Counted from the stretch's first letter, positions 8,279 to 17,024 are shown. The stretch is DNA of 64,000 nt from Flagellimonas zhangzhouensis (GCF_900102925.1 NZ_FNKI01000002.1:434001-498000); one strand, 5' to 3'. The notes: generated by a model from the letters alone, not told the origin. Translations and numbers: made by a program.

Positions 8279-8836
8279 TCAGTCCAACTTCTCGGGAACC
8301 CACTTAATTTCTTGGGCTTTTAGGTCTTTGGACAATTTACGTGCCAAGACAAACAAATAATCGGAAAGTCTGTTGACATAGGAAAGAACGGAATCGGGAA
8401 CGGGCTCATTTTCGTGTAAATAGGTGATCATACGCTCCGCGCGTCGACAAACAGTTCTGGCCACATGACAGTATGACACAGTGGTATGACCTCCAGGAAG
8501 TATAAAATGCGTCATTTCGGGTAAATCCTCGTTCATTGTATCCATTTCCTTTTCCAAAAGTTCAATATCCTCCTGACTGATTCTTGGAATTTTTAATCGG
8601 GAATCCTTTTCAGGTTCTGTTGCCAAAATGGAACCCACTGTGAACAGTTTCGTTTGGATGAGGGATAACATTTCTTTGGAATGGGCGTCAATTTCCTGAT
8701 CGCGCAATAACCCTAAATGGGAATTAAGTTCGTCAATGGTGCCGTAACTTTCTATTCGGATATGATGCTTTGGGACTCTTCGACCTGTAAATAGCGAAGT
8801 GGTTCCTTTATCTCCTGTCTTGGTGTATATCTTCAT
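8279..8836 (-). CDS. Cob(I)alamin adenosyltransferase, PduO type
   Basis: Transfers the 5'-deoxyadenosyl group from ATP to cob(I)alamin to make adenosylcobalamin. The N-terminal ATP loop MKIYTKTGDKGTTSLFTGRR is textbook PduO-type. So are the later YGTIDELNSHLGL, ARTVCRRAERMI and YVNRLSDYLFVLAR blocks. Length is 185 residues, usual for the single-domain form. A TTG three codons upstream (8845) would add only Met-Lys-Lys; the ATG at 8836 gives the family-typical start. The upstream region is occupied by 7-bp repeat units that begin seven bases before the ATG, an odd leader. It lies in the minus-strand series downstream of the ABC-F gene. No other cobalamin gene is in the window. Confidence 0.93.
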   Translation of the reverse strand: MKIYTKTGDKGTTSLFTGRRVPKHHIRIESYGTIDELNSHLGLLRDQEIDAHSKEMLSLIQTKLFTVGSILATEPEKDSRLKIPRISQEDIELLEKEMDTMNEDLPEMTHFILPGGHTTVSYCHVARTVCRRAERMITYLHENEPVPDSVLSYVNRLSDYLFVLARKLSKDLKAQEIKWVPEKLD

Positions 8837-8842
8837 TTTTTT

Positions 8843-8891
8843 CAATAATCAATGTGCAATAAACAATAAACAATAAACAATAATCAATGAA
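8843..8891. repeat. Seven consecutive 7-bp units related to CAATAAA
   Basis: Read on the plus strand, seven consecutive heptamers follow CAATAAT, CAATGTG, CAATAAA three times, CAATAAT, CAATGAA. Every unit begins CAAT. The array ends only seven bases before the adenosyltransferase ATG on the minus strand, so it would form most of that gene's leader. Confidence 0.8.
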
Positions 8892-8920
8892 CAGTTGTAT
8901 GGATGACTTAAATGTATTTT

Positions 8921-8978
8921 TGCTAATTGCTAATTGCTAATTGCTAATTGCTAATTGCTAATTGCTAATTGCTAATTG
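8921..8978. repeat. Heptanucleotide array TGCTAAT x 8.3
   Basis: Eight perfect tandem copies of TGCTAAT (8921-8976) plus TG. It lies 29 bases from the CAATAAA-type array. Perfect short repeats of this kind are prone to slipped-strand change. The TAG stop of the small membrane-protein gene on the minus strand (8972-8974) lies inside the last copy. Confidence 0.95.
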
Positions 8979-9127
8979 TTTCTATCATGTTGCCGTTTGC
9001 CATCCATAAACTTTCTGGATTTTCGGCTTTTGGTCGCTTTTTTATTTCGAAACAAAATAATGAGGTAAATAAGCCCCAAAACTCCAAGAACATACCAAAT
9101 TGTATTGTCTGATGCTACATTTTCCAT
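8972..9127 (-). CDS. 51-residue single-pass membrane protein
   Basis: A short ORF with an ATG 18 bases downstream of the methyltransferase-like gene. The product has 51 residues: a short acidic N-terminus MENVASDNT, one membrane helix (about residues 10-26, IWYVLGVLGLIYLIILF), and a strongly basic tail with KKATKSRKSRK and GKRQHDRNN. The basic tail after the helix predicts N-out/C-in topology. The stop codon TAG is supplied by the TGCTAAT array, so the repeat overlaps the last two codons. I do not recognise a named family. Position in a tight same-strand series supports a real gene. Confidence 0.6.
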   Translation of the reverse strand: MENVASDNTIWYVLGVLGLIYLIILFRNKKATKSRKSRKFMDGKRQHDRNN

Positions 9128-9144
9128 AACCTAAAATTACCGCT

Positions 9145-9645
9145 TTAAATTCGAATCGTGAAATGCTCCTTTACTTGTTCCTTTCTAAAAAACAGAACCC
9201 CGCAATGATGCATGTTGATGCTTACCGAAATCAACGGAGAATTGATTATGGCTTCCCATTGCACCAAAGTTTCTTTGTTAGCGTAAATGGAGTTGATCCA
9301 AATCATACTATCGTTGTGCAGTTTACCTTCGGAAATTTGATTTTCTAAAGTTGAAACCTCCAAGTTGTCCACTATAATCAAATCAAAAGGTGCGGTACCG
9401 AATTGAATCGTTGGGAACTGTTTTTGAATCAATTCATTTATGTTTTGAAGCTCTATTGACTCAACATTTTTAATGTTGAAATAAGAAATGCTTTTCAACA
9501 GTGCATTAATGCCTTTGTCACGGTTCAGCTTCTTTTTGGAGTAAAGACATTTGGTTACGTAGTTGAATACAAAAGGGGAGTGTACCCCATGTTCGTTGGT
9601 GGATTTGAAAAGGAATTTTAGATAGGAAATGAATTTAAACCACAT
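9145..9645 (-). CDS. Degenerate SAM-methyltransferase-like protein
   Basis: A 166-residue protein starting three bases after the ABC-F stop. The N-terminus (LKFLFKSTNEHGVHSPFVFN, then YVTKCLYSKKK) is the characteristic start of a Bacteroidota family of class I methyltransferases of about 240 residues. After it, the expected glycine-rich SAM motif is missing. The chain goes from SYFNIKNVESIEL straight to FDLIIVDNLE, then ends with a normal strand FDL..VD, WINSIYANKETLVQWEAI and a beta hairpin GVLFFRKEQ. So the fold's second half is present but the cofactor-binding core appears deleted. I infer a non-catalytic or altered protein. No frameshift is visible and the frame is open throughout. Confidence 0.6.
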   Translation of the reverse strand: MWFKFISYLKFLFKSTNEHGVHSPFVFNYVTKCLYSKKKLNRDKGINALLKSISYFNIKNVESIELQNINELIQKQFPTIQFGTAPFDLIIVDNLEVSTLENQISEGKLHNDSMIWINSIYANKETLVQWEAIINSPLISVSINMHHCGVLFFRKEQVKEHFTIRI

Positions 9646-9648
9646 TTT

Positions 9649-11520
9649 TTACCCCTCTAAAATTGCCGAAAGCTCGAACCAGCGTTCTGTTTTTGTTTCA
9701 ATGCCATCCTCAACTTCTTTAAGTTCAATGGATAATTTGGCAATAGCATCTCCATCTAAGTCTGGATTTACAAAATCATTCTGGATGGCGACTTTACGCT
9801 CCTCTAATTTTTGAATGTCTTTTTCCAGTTGTTTAAATTCTTTTTGCTCTTGGTAAGACAATTTTCCACCACTGGTATCCCTCCAATTATTTTCGGTTTT
9901 TTCGGAAGTGTTCGATTTGTTTTCCCGTTCCTCAATCACTTTGCTGCTTTCATACACGCGATAATCGGTATAGTTTCCTGGAAAATCTTCAATAACTCCC
10001 TTTCCTTTGAAAACAAATAGGTGGTCCACAATTTTGTCCATAAAATAACGGTCGTGCGAAACCACGATCAAACAGCCTGGGAAATCCAACAGAAAACTTT
10101 CCAAAACATTGAGGGTAACAATGTCCAAATCGTTGGTGGGCTCATCCAGAATTAAAAAATTCGGGTTTTGAATGAGTACAGTACATAAATACAGACGTTT
10201 TCGCTCACCACCACTCAATTTTTCAACAAAATCGTATTGCTTTTTACGGTCAAACAGGAATCGTTCCAATAATTGCTGGGCAGAGATTTGACGTCCTTTT
10301 TTTAAAGGAATGTAATCGCCGAACTCACGAATGACATCAATTACTTTTTGTCCTTCCTTGTCTTTGATACCTTTTTGGGTGTAGTAACCAAATTTTAGGG
10401 TGTCACCCACAACCACTTTACCGCCATCTACACTTTCTTGTTGGGTGATAATGTTCAAAAAAGTGGATTTGCCCGTACCGTTTTTTCCAATAATGCCGAC
10501 CCGTTCACCTTTGGTGAAGTTGTAATCGAACTTATTCAATATAGTTTTGTCGCCATAGGATTTGGAAATATTGTGAAGTTCCAAAATTTTGCTTCCCAAT
10601 CGCTCCATATTCAACTCCAGTTGAACTTCGTGTTCTATTCTTCTTTGGTGCGCCCGTTTTTTGATCTCGGTAAAATCATCAATTCGGGATTTCGATTTGG
10701 TGGTTCGAGCCTTTGGTTGTCTGCGCATCCATTCCAACTCTTTTTTATAGAGCATTTTGGATTTTTGCTGCTCAACAGCCTCACGTTCCATGCGGCTCTC
10801 CTTTTCACTCAAATAATAGGAATAATTGCCTTTGTAGGTGTATAATTGGTTGTTGTCTAGCTCAATAATTTCGTTGCATACCCGATCCAAGAAGTAACGG
10901 TCGTGAGTCACCATAAAAAGAGTGATGTTCTCCTTGGTGAAATAAGCTTCCAGCCATTCGATCATTTCAAGGTCCAAGTGGTTGGTGGGCTCGTCCAAAA
11001 TCAACAAATCAGGTTTGTTGAGCAAGGCATTGGCCAAGGCCAAACGTTTCTTTTGACCTCCAGACAAACTCCCCACCTTGGCATCGAGTTGGGTTAACTG
11101 CAGTTGAAAGAGAATCTGTTTGTACTGGGTTTCAAAATCCCAAGCATTGTGTCGTTCCATGGCCTCAAAAGCCTTTTGGTATTGCTCCGCGTTTTCAGGA
11201 TTCTCCACCGCTTTTTCGTAAGCAGCAATGATTTTTAAAATTTCGCTGTCTGTAGTGAAAATGGTTTCTTCAACAGTGAGATTGGGATTCAAATCGGGTT
11301 CCTGCTCCAAAAATGAGACCTTGATGCCCTTTCTTGTGGTTACCTGTCCTGTTTCCGAACTGTCCTTGCCAGACATAATATTCAAAATAGAAGTTTTTCC
11401 ACTCCCATTTTTGGCTATCAAAGCAATCTTTTGCCCTTGGTTGATTCCAAAGGAAATATCGGAGAAGAGTACGACTTCTCCATAGGATTTTGATATATTT
11501 TCTACCGTCAATAGGTTCAT
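9649..11520 (-). CDS. ABC-F family ATPase, Uup-like
   Basis: A 623-residue soluble protein with two ABC cassettes and no membrane domain, typical of ABC-F translation or ribosome-associated factors. Walker A sites are AKNGSGKTS (about 36-44) and GKNGTGKST. Signature motifs are LSGGQKKRLALANALL and LSGGERKRLYLC, and Walker B sites are LLILDEPTNHLDL and FLILDEPTNDLDI. The linker between cassettes carries the basic segment WMRRQPKARTTKSKSR. The C-terminus (about 545-620) is a charged coiled coil, as in Uup rather than EttA. The gene begins 23 bases after the DUF4105 gene and is followed at three bases by the methyltransferase-like gene, so it is probably co-transcribed. The exact ABC-F subfamily is inference. 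Confidence 0.92.
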   Translation of the reverse strand: MNLLTVENISKSYGEVVLFSDISFGINQGQKIALIAKNGSGKTSILNIMSGKDSSETGQVTTRKGIKVSFLEQEPDLNPNLTVEETIFTTDSEILKIIAAYEKAVENPENAEQYQKAFEAMERHNAWDFETQYKQILFQLQLTQLDAKVGSLSGGQKKRLALANALLNKPDLLILDEPTNHLDLEMIEWLEAYFTKENITLFMVTHDRYFLDRVCNEIIELDNNQLYTYKGNYSYYLSEKESRMEREAVEQQKSKMLYKKELEWMRRQPKARTTKSKSRIDDFTEIKKRAHQRRIEHEVQLELNMERLGSKILELHNISKSYGDKTILNKFDYNFTKGERVGIIGKNGTGKSTFLNIITQQESVDGGKVVVGDTLKFGYYTQKGIKDKEGQKVIDVIREFGDYIPLKKGRQISAQQLLERFLFDRKKQYDFVEKLSGGERKRLYLCTVLIQNPNFLILDEPTNDLDIVTLNVLESFLLDFPGCLIVVSHDRYFMDKIVDHLFVFKGKGVIEDFPGNYTDYRVYESSKVIEERENKSNTSEKTENNWRDTSGGKLSYQEQKEFKQLEKDIQKLEERKVAIQNDFVNPDLDGDAIAKLSIELKEVEDGIETKTERWFELSAILEG

Positions 11521-11543
11521 TGCAACAGTTTAAGGACCAATTT

Positions 11544-12713
11544 TTAAAGCTTGGCGAACCGAATTAGGTAAAGGTAGCGCAAAGCGAGGGTCAAAAGTAG
11601 TGGAATCAAAACTGGAGAAAAAATTTGAATCTTAAATATCCAAAGCACCAACAGTAAAACCATGAGGCCCAACGCGGTCCATAAATATTTAGAAATCCAA
11701 TCGGGCAATCTATCCTGAAAAGCGATAACAAATGCAACAAATGCATTGGCTGGAAATGCCCAAAGGATATTCATATTATATGGCGTTGATGTATGGTCTG
11801 TGGCCACCCAAAGCAAAAACAAAAACACTCCTGCCAAACCTGTGATCAAAAACAAAGAAAAATCCAACCAACGGCTCCGAGTTTTATGGGAGTAATCGAA
11901 ATAGGTAATGAATCCTGAAAAAACAAATAAAATAATAAACCAAAATAGAGGGGATAGGGGCAAAAAACTTTGGTTTCGATGTTCTTTGTAATCCAAAATG
12001 GTACGTTCCCTTTTTAAAAGGGGTTTTCCATCGAGGGTGGTATGGCGAAGTTGCTCCATGGTGTAATAGGGCAAAAACATATGTTCCTGTACCGTAGCTT
12101 TTCGGTCTACATTGGGACCCCATGCAACATCTATCCCAAACATTGACCATGTATTCACACTCATAAATTGACGTACCAATTGCCTGAAAGTGTATTGTTT
12201 GTCCAAATAGGCGCCATTAAATATGACGGCATCCCCAAATTGGTCTTTTAAAATATCCCCTGTTATGCTAGAACAATTGTTGAGTAAGGGGTCGTACAAA
12301 TAATCTCGATTCTCGGGCAGGTAATTTTCTTCAAAAAAGGACAATAGTTGATTGCGCTGCTCCAAGGTAAGGTCCAAAATTTGCTCCTTGACCCATCTTT
12401 TCTCCAATTCATAATCATATAAAAAGGCATCAAACCTTCTTCGGGAAAGGGAATAGATCATCTTTCCTTTGGTGAAATTCAAGTAAAAATTCGGTTGGTT
12501 GAAATCAAAAGTTCCGTAGTTGTACACCACATCAATCCCTAAAGCAGAATCCTGTACCCTAAAGGCCGTATGTCCAAAAGCATAATAGAGTTCATCACCT
12601 GCAGCACAGGTAAGAACACTGATTTTAGAACTTTCTGTAAGTTGCGGAACTTGGGAAAACATGAGTTTCCCGATGAACAGGAATGCGATGGTGAGAAGGA
12701 ATTTCTGTTTCAT
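11544..12713 (-). CDS. DUF4105 (Lnb N-terminal-like) membrane protein
   Basis: A 389-residue envelope protein. A signal peptide (about 1-20) is followed by a DUF4105/Lnb N-terminal-like domain at about 25-175. Recognisable blocks are LTCAAGDELYYAFGHTAFRV, VVYNYGTFDF, FTKGKMIYSL and DPLLNNCSSITGDIL. The histidine in FGHTA and cysteine in NNCSS fit the papain/NlpC-like catalytic pair proposed for this group. Residues after about 255 contain four to five membrane helices with short loops, so the domain probably faces the periplasm. The substrate is not known; a lipoprotein or peptidoglycan role is inference. It heads a run with the ABC-F gene and is divergent from pssA. Confidence 0.85.
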   Translation of the reverse strand: MKQKFLLTIAFLFIGKLMFSQVPQLTESSKISVLTCAAGDELYYAFGHTAFRVQDSALGIDVVYNYGTFDFNQPNFYLNFTKGKMIYSLSRRRFDAFLYDYELEKRWVKEQILDLTLEQRNQLLSFFEENYLPENRDYLYDPLLNNCSSITGDILKDQFGDAVIFNGAYLDKQYTFRQLVRQFMSVNTWSMFGIDVAWGPNVDRKATVQEHMFLPYYTMEQLRHTTLDGKPLLKRERTILDYKEHRNQSFLPLSPLFWFIILFVFSGFITYFDYSHKTRSRWLDFSLFLITGLAGVFLFLLWVATDHTSTPYNMNILWAFPANAFVAFVIAFQDRLPDWISKYLWTALGLMVLLLVLWIFKIQIFSPVLIPLLLTLALRYLYLIRFAKL

Positions 12714-12814
12714 TCGTTGAATTATCGAAGCAAATATCAGAATAAAAACGGCTCAGCCAATGATCTATCTGCTACAGTTTAATTTTTGCTGTATTTTTAC
12801 GGAAATCTAACCAT

Positions 12815-13546
12815 ATGAAGGCTTATATTCCTAACTTTTTAACACTACTTAATGTTTTAAGCGGTTGTATTGCAACGGTTTTTGCAGTACTCAACCATTT
12901 GGAATGGGCGGCACTTTTCGTGTTTATTGGTATTTTCTTTGATTTTTTTGATGGCTTGGCGGCTCGTGCCCTACATGTGCAAAGCGAAATAGGATTGCAA
13001 TTGGATTCTTTGGCAGATGTGATCACCAGTGGATTGGTGCCAGGAGTTGTAATGTTTCAATTGTTGAGCATGGCCGAAAGAGGAGGTTGGAATCTTGGGT
13101 TTATCGGTCATGATAATGATTTGACCGTTTTACCATTTTTTGGTTTTATCATCACTTTGGGTTCGGCATATCGCTTGGCGAAGTTTAATGTGGATGAAAA
13201 TCAGGTTGCTTCCTTTCGAGGACTTCCCACACCAGCCAATGCCTTGTTGATTCTTTCCCTGCCGATGATTTTATTATACCACAATAATGAAATCTTGAGC
13301 AGTGTGATCTTAAACCAATGGTTTTTGGTTGGTCTCACCATTTTAAGTGCCTATTTATTGAATTCCAATATTGAATTGTTCGCTTTAAAGTTCAAAAATT
13401 GGAGTTTTAAAGATAATGGGATACGATATCTCTTTTTGATCGGGAGTTTGGTGTTGTTGTTAACCCTACGCTTCTTGGCTATCCCTTGTATTATTATAGC
13501 CTATATTCTAATGTCCCTGATAGATGCTGGAAAAAAGACAGCATAA
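12815..13546 (+). CDS. pssA: CDP-diacylglycerol-serine O-phosphatidyltransferase
   Basis: Makes phosphatidylserine from CDP-diacylglycerol and serine, the first committed step to phosphatidylethanolamine. The CDP-alcohol phosphatidyltransferase signature is complete and visible from about residue 47: DGLAARALHVQSEIGLQLDS followed by LADVITSG, with the four aspartates in the DG..AR..G...D...D pattern. The 243 residues include about seven to eight membrane helices, usual for the PssA type II family. The ATG lies in a 100-base divergent region with a near-consensus -7 element TATTTTTA about 25 bases upstream. The 3' end overlaps the next gene by 23 bases. Confidence 0.92.
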   Translation: MKAYIPNFLTLLNVLSGCIATVFAVLNHLEWAALFVFIGIFFDFFDGLAARALHVQSEIGLQLDSLADVITSGLVPGVVMFQLLSMAERGGWNLGFIGHDNDLTVLPFFGFIITLGSAYRLAKFNVDENQVASFRGLPTPANALLILSLPMILLYHNNEILSSVILNQWFLVGLTILSAYLLNSNIELFALKFKNWSFKDNGIRYLFLIGSLVLLLTLRFLAIPCIIIAYILMSLIDAGKKTA

Positions 13547-13991
13547 TAATTTGAAGGAACATAATTCCCAAACAGTAGTATATCCAGCGAGGGTGGGTAT
13601 GGAATTGGTACTACCCGTTATTTTGATTTTTGGTTTTATAATCGTAAATACTTTTGAAAGTAGTAGCGTATTGGAACTGATTATTCAGTTTGCAATATTA
13701 TTCCTGATTGTTGGGCTTTTTTTCTCTATTTCTTATGAAATAAATGGAGATGTTTTGACGATAACCACGCTTTTCTTTTTTAAGAAAAATATTCTTGTCA
13801 CAGACATTACAAGAGTGGTGGAGTCATTTAATCCCCTTAGTTCACCTGCGCCATCACTGCGCCGCTTAGAAATATATTATGGTAAGTACAGCAGTACCCT
13901 GATTTCACCAAAAGATAAATTAAAATTTATTGGGCACTTAAAACAAATATCCCCAACGATTCAAGTTGAATTAAGGGAAAAGAAGAAATGA
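13524..13991 (+). CDS. PH-domain-like small membrane protein
   Basis: A 155-residue protein with two adjacent membrane helices (about residues 27-72) followed by a soluble beta-rich segment. ISYEINGDVLTITTLFFFKK, then NILVTDITRVVES and RRLEIYYGKYSSTLISPKDK, resemble the bacterial PH (bPH/YdbT-like) domain that follows paired helices. Function is unknown. The ATG at 13524 overlaps the end of pssA by 23 bases, implying co-expression. A TTG near 13550 is the other option; either leaves the conserved YPARVGMELVLP opening intact. The small gap to the convergent lptB gene contains no visible terminator. Confidence 0.65.
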   Translation: MLEKRQHNNLKEHNSQTVVYPARVGMELVLPVILIFGFIIVNTFESSSVLELIIQFAILFLIVGLFFSISYEINGDVLTITTLFFFKKNILVTDITRVVESFNPLSSPAPSLRRLEIYYGKYSSTLISPKDKLKFIGHLKQISPTIQVELREKKK

Positions 13992-13995
13992 AAAA

Positions 13996-14736
13996 CTAGA
14001 AATCCAGCTTCTTTTTACGCAGCTCAAAGTTTTGACCGAGATACACTTTTCTCACCATTTCATCCTGAGCCAATTCTTCGGGAACACCAGCCTTAAGAAT
14101 TCCACCCTCAAACATTAAGTAGGAACGTTCTGTAATGGCCAAGGTTTCTTGAACATTGTGGTCGGTAATCAAAATACCAATATTCTTGTTTTTCAACTGG
14201 GCTACAATACGCTGAATGTCCTCCACGGCAACGGGGTCAACCCCGGCAAAAGGCTCATCCAACAGAATAAATTTTGGGTCTGTGGCCAAGGCACGGGCAA
14301 TCTCGGTTCTACGGCGTTCCCCTCCAGAAAGCAAGTCTCCTCGGTTTTTGCGGATATGCCCCAAACCAAATTCATCGATTAAGGATTCCATTTTCATGTG
14401 TTGCTCTTTTTTACTCAACTTGGTAAGTTGCAGCACACTCAAAATGTTTTTCTCGATGCTCAATTTTCGGAATACCGAAGCTTCTTGCGCTAAATAGCCA
14501 ATACCATTTTGTGCCCTTTTGTACATGGGGAAAGCGGTAATGTCCATGTTGTCCAAGTAAATATTTCCACCATTGGGTTTGATCAACCCAACGATCATAT
14601 AGAACGAAGTGGTTTTTCCAGCTCCATTGGGACCCAGAAGTCCAACAATTTCACCCTGGTTAACCTCTAAGGAAATACCTTTTACAACTTTTCGGCCGCG
14701 ATAGGCCTTCATGATATTTTCTGCGCGTAGCTTCAT
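13996..14736 (-). CDS. lptB: LPS export ABC transporter ATPase LptB
   Basis: The cytosolic ATPase that powers lipopolysaccharide extraction from the inner membrane with LptFG. Walker A is GPNGAGKTT (about 35-43), the Q-loop region [13 protein letters not shown] is typical of LptB, the signature is [17 protein letters not shown], Walker B is [13 protein letters not shown], and the switch is TDHNVQET. At 246 residues it has the normal length. It ends the series kdsD-tatC-ahpD-like-lptB; kdsD also belongs to LPS (Kdo) synthesis, so grouping supports the call over the similar amino-acid transporter ATPases. LptFG and LptC are not in the window, but an OstA/LptA-like gene is at 37-39 kb. Confidence 0.95.
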   Translation of the reverse strand: MKLRAENIMKAYRGRKVVKGISLEVNQGEIVGLLGPNGAGKTTSFYMIVGLIKPNGGNIYLDNMDITAFPMYKRAQNGIGYLAQEASVFRKLSIEKNILSVLQLTKLSKKEQHMKMESLIDEFGLGHIRKNRGDLLSGGERRRTEIARALATDPKFILLDEPFAGVDPVAVEDIQRIVAQLKNKNIGILITDHNVQETLAITERSYLMFEGGILKAGVPEELAQDEMVRKVYLGQNFELRKKKLDF

Positions 14737-14793
14737 AAGATGGAGCCAAAACTAAACATATTCTTTTTCTGTGGGGTGGTCTTTTGGATTTTT

Positions 14794-15147
14794 TTAAGCT
14801 TCGTTTTCTTCCAAGGCCTCCCAAAATTCATAGGCACGGCGTAAATGTGGAATTACGATAGTGCCTCCCACTAAAGTGGCGATACCCAAGGTTTCCATCA
14901 CCTCTTCTTTATTGGCGCCCGCTTTTTGGGAACTTTCCAAATGGTATTTTACGCAGTCGTCGCAACGAAGTACGGCCGAAGCAACAAGTCCCAACAATTC
15001 TTTGGTCTTTACATCCAATGCACCTTCCATATAGGCATTGGTGTCCAAATTGAAAATCCTTTTGATGAGCTTGTTGTTCTCAGCAAGGAGCTTATCGTTC
15101 ATCTTGGCGCGATACGCATTGAATTCTTCTACCTGTTTATTTGCCAT
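14794..15147 (-). CDS. Carboxymuconolactone decarboxylase / AhpD-like protein
   Basis: A 117-residue all-helical protein of the CMD/AhpD fold. The redox motif CDDCVKYH is at residues 62-69, matching the CxxC-x3-H signature of alkylhydroperoxidase-like members; true decarboxylases lack the cysteine pair. A peroxidase or thiol-redox role is therefore more likely, but the substrate is unknown. The upstream blocks KTKELLGLVASAVLR and the downstream GANKEEVMETLGIATLVGG are family-typical. The start overlaps the tatC end by 11 bases, so translation is probably coupled. No AhpC gene is nearby. Confidence 0.88.
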   Translation of the reverse strand: MANKQVEEFNAYRAKMNDKLLAENNKLIKRIFNLDTNAYMEGALDVKTKELLGLVASAVLRCDDCVKYHLESSQKAGANKEEVMETLGIATLVGGTIVIPHLRRAYEFWEALEENEA

Positions 15148-15994
15148 TTTTTACCGCTTTTTCTTTTGCTGCTTTTTCTTTTCTGGCATCGCTTTTAACT
15201 ACCATTCTAGAAATGAATATGCTCACCTGGTACAAAATCAGTACGGGGATACACACGATGATTTGACTTGTTACATCAGGTGGTGTAATGATTGCAGAAA
15301 GGATCAAAATAATTACCAATGCAATCTTTCTGTATTTCTTTAGTATTTCTGGAGTTACCAGTCCAACTTTAGTCAAAAAGTAAATCACAATGGGTAATTC
15401 AAACATGATTCCACATGCAATTACCGAAGCCCTTACGGTTCCTATGTAGGAGGCAAGGTCAATCTCGTTCAATACTTCTTTACTGACTTGGTACGAACCT
15501 AAAAAGTTAATGGATAAAGGGGCAACGATATAATATCCGAAAAGCACACCCAAGAAGAACAAACCCGAGGCGGTAATAATAAATCCTCTGGAATGTTTCC
15601 TTTCTTTTTCATACAATCCAGGACTGATGAATTTCCAAAGCTCCCACAAAATATAAGGGAAACCAAGAATAACCCCTGCCCAAATGGAAGTCCAAATGTG
15701 TGCGGAGAACTGTCCCGCCATCAATCTACTTTGAATGGTAAATGGAATGGTGTCCCCACAAAATTCGGAATCTACCCCGAAGAACTTACCAATATTGCAA
15801 AAGAACCTATAGGTTGGAAAGTCCATGTTTTTAGGTCCGAACAATATCGTGTCAAAAATGAAGCTTCTAAATACAAATGCGAGACAGGCAATGATCACTA
15901 CTGCCAATGTAGAGCGTACTAAATGCCAACGCAATTCTTCCAAATGGTCCAAAAAGGACATTTCATCTGGATTTGTTTTCTGTTTTTTTGCCAT
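15137..15994 (-). CDS. tatC: Twin-arginine translocase subunit TatC
   Basis: The receptor subunit of the Tat pathway, which binds twin-arginine signal peptides and exports folded proteins. The N-terminal MSFLDHLEELRWHLVRS is the diagnostic TatC opening, with the signal-binding glutamate pair in LEELR. Six membrane helices follow. The Bacteroidota-type extended first periplasmic loop lies between helix 1 and 2 (FDTILFGPKNMDFPTYRFF region), and conserved FELPIVIYFLTKVGLV and ILSAIITPPDVTSQ are present. Length is 285 residues. The ATG overlaps the kdsD stop by one base. TatA genes are not in the window. Confidence 0.96.
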   Translation of the reverse strand: MAKKQKTNPDEMSFLDHLEELRWHLVRSTLAVVIIACLAFVFRSFIFDTILFGPKNMDFPTYRFFCNIGKFFGVDSEFCGDTIPFTIQSRLMAGQFSAHIWTSIWAGVILGFPYILWELWKFISPGLYEKERKHSRGFIITASGLFFLGVLFGYYIVAPLSINFLGSYQVSKEVLNEIDLASYIGTVRASVIACGIMFELPIVIYFLTKVGLVTPEILKKYRKIALVIILILSAIITPPDVTSQIIVCIPVLILYQVSIFISRMVVKSDARKEKAAKEKAVKNGK

Positions 15995-16986
15995 TATAGG
16001 ATTCCCTCGTTTATAAGGTTATGGATGTGGACCACCCCAGCATAGGTTTCGCCATCAAAGGCCAACAATTGGGATATGTTTTTTTCCTGCAGCAATTTTA
16101 AGGCTTTTACCGCTAATGTGTCAACAGTTACCGTTTTTGGATTCAGGGTCATGATGTCCCTTGCCGTAAGTCCACTAATGTTATCGTATTTGCTCAACAT
16201 TCTTCGGATATCACCATCAGTAACAATGCCAACCACTTTATCACCTTCCATAATCGCAGTCACGCCCAACATTTTTTCGGAAATCTCAACAATCACCTCT
16301 TTCACATTGGCATCAATATTTACTTGAGGTTTTTGGTTGTTTTCCACAATATCGGCCACACGCAAGTACAATTTTTTGCCCAAGGTGCCTCCTGGGTGGT
16401 ATTTTGCAAAGTCTGAGCTACTAAAGCCTTTCAATTCCAATAATGAAATTGCAAGAGCATCACCCATGGCCATTTGTGCCGAAGTACTAGTGGTAGGCGC
16501 CAGATTATTGGGACAAGCTTCTTTTTCCACATAGGTGTTCAATACAAAATCGGCCTGTTTGGCCAAGCTTGACTCCATATTACCTGTGATGGCAATAAGC
16601 TTGTGTTTGGCAATTTTTAATAAAGGAAGCAAAGCTTTGATTTCGGGCGTATTTCCGCTTTTGGACAAACAAATCACCACATCGTTCTCTTGGATGGTAC
16701 CCAAATCACCATGAATGGCATCCGCGGCATGCATAAAAATAGCGGGCGTTCCCGTTGAGTTTAGCGTCGCTACTATTTTGGAAGCCACAATGGCACTTTT
16801 ACCAACTCCAGAAACAACAACCCGACCATTGCATTCCAAAATGAATTGGACTGCGAGGGCAAATTCTTCGTCCAGCAGATTGATTAGGTTGGCTACGGCC
16901 TTGCTCTCTATTTCGAGCGTCCGTTTCGCAATGGATAAAATGGATTGAATGTCGTTCAAAGTAATAAACCGATTATCTGATTGCAT
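15994..16986 (-). CDS. kdsD: D-arabinose 5-phosphate isomerase, KdsD/KpsF type
   Basis: Converts ribulose 5-phosphate to arabinose 5-phosphate for Kdo and LPS synthesis. It has an N-terminal SIS domain (about 40-180) with VVVSGVGKSAIVASKIVATL, the HAADAIHGDLG block and CLSKSGNTPEI. Two CBS domains follow at about 210-330, opened by YHPGGTLGKKLYLRV. The 330 residues match the family. It starts a four-gene operon-like run with one-base overlap to tatC. A -7 box sits at 17017-17024. RecQ is transcribed divergently. The single alternative is the GutQ paralogue, which catalyses the same reaction. Confidence 0.94.
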   Translation of the reverse strand: MQSDNRFITLNDIQSILSIAKRTLEIESKAVANLINLLDEEFALAVQFILECNGRVVVSGVGKSAIVASKIVATLNSTGTPAIFMHAADAIHGDLGTIQENDVVICLSKSGNTPEIKALLPLLKIAKHKLIAITGNMESSLAKQADFVLNTYVEKEACPNNLAPTTSTSAQMAMGDALAISLLELKGFSSSDFAKYHPGGTLGKKLYLRVADIVENNQKPQVNIDANVKEVIVEISEKMLGVTAIMEGDKVVGIVTDGDIRRMLSKYDNISGLTARDIMTLNPKTVTVDTLAVKALKLLQEKNISQLLAFDGETYAGVVHIHNLINEGIL

Positions 16987-17016
16987 TCCTAAAAGAATGT
17001 CTTATATTTAAGATTA

Positions 17017-17024
17017 CAAAACTA
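17017..17024 (-). promoter_or_regulatory. -7 box of the kdsD operon (TAGTTTTG)
   Basis: A perfect TAnnTTTG match on the minus strand, 30 bases before the kdsD ATG; it would give a leader of roughly 25-28 bases. No good -33 TTG at normal spacing. Confidence 0.5.

Noticed and set aside
8921-8978. CRISPR array
   Set aside because: The repeat unit is seven bases with no spacers.
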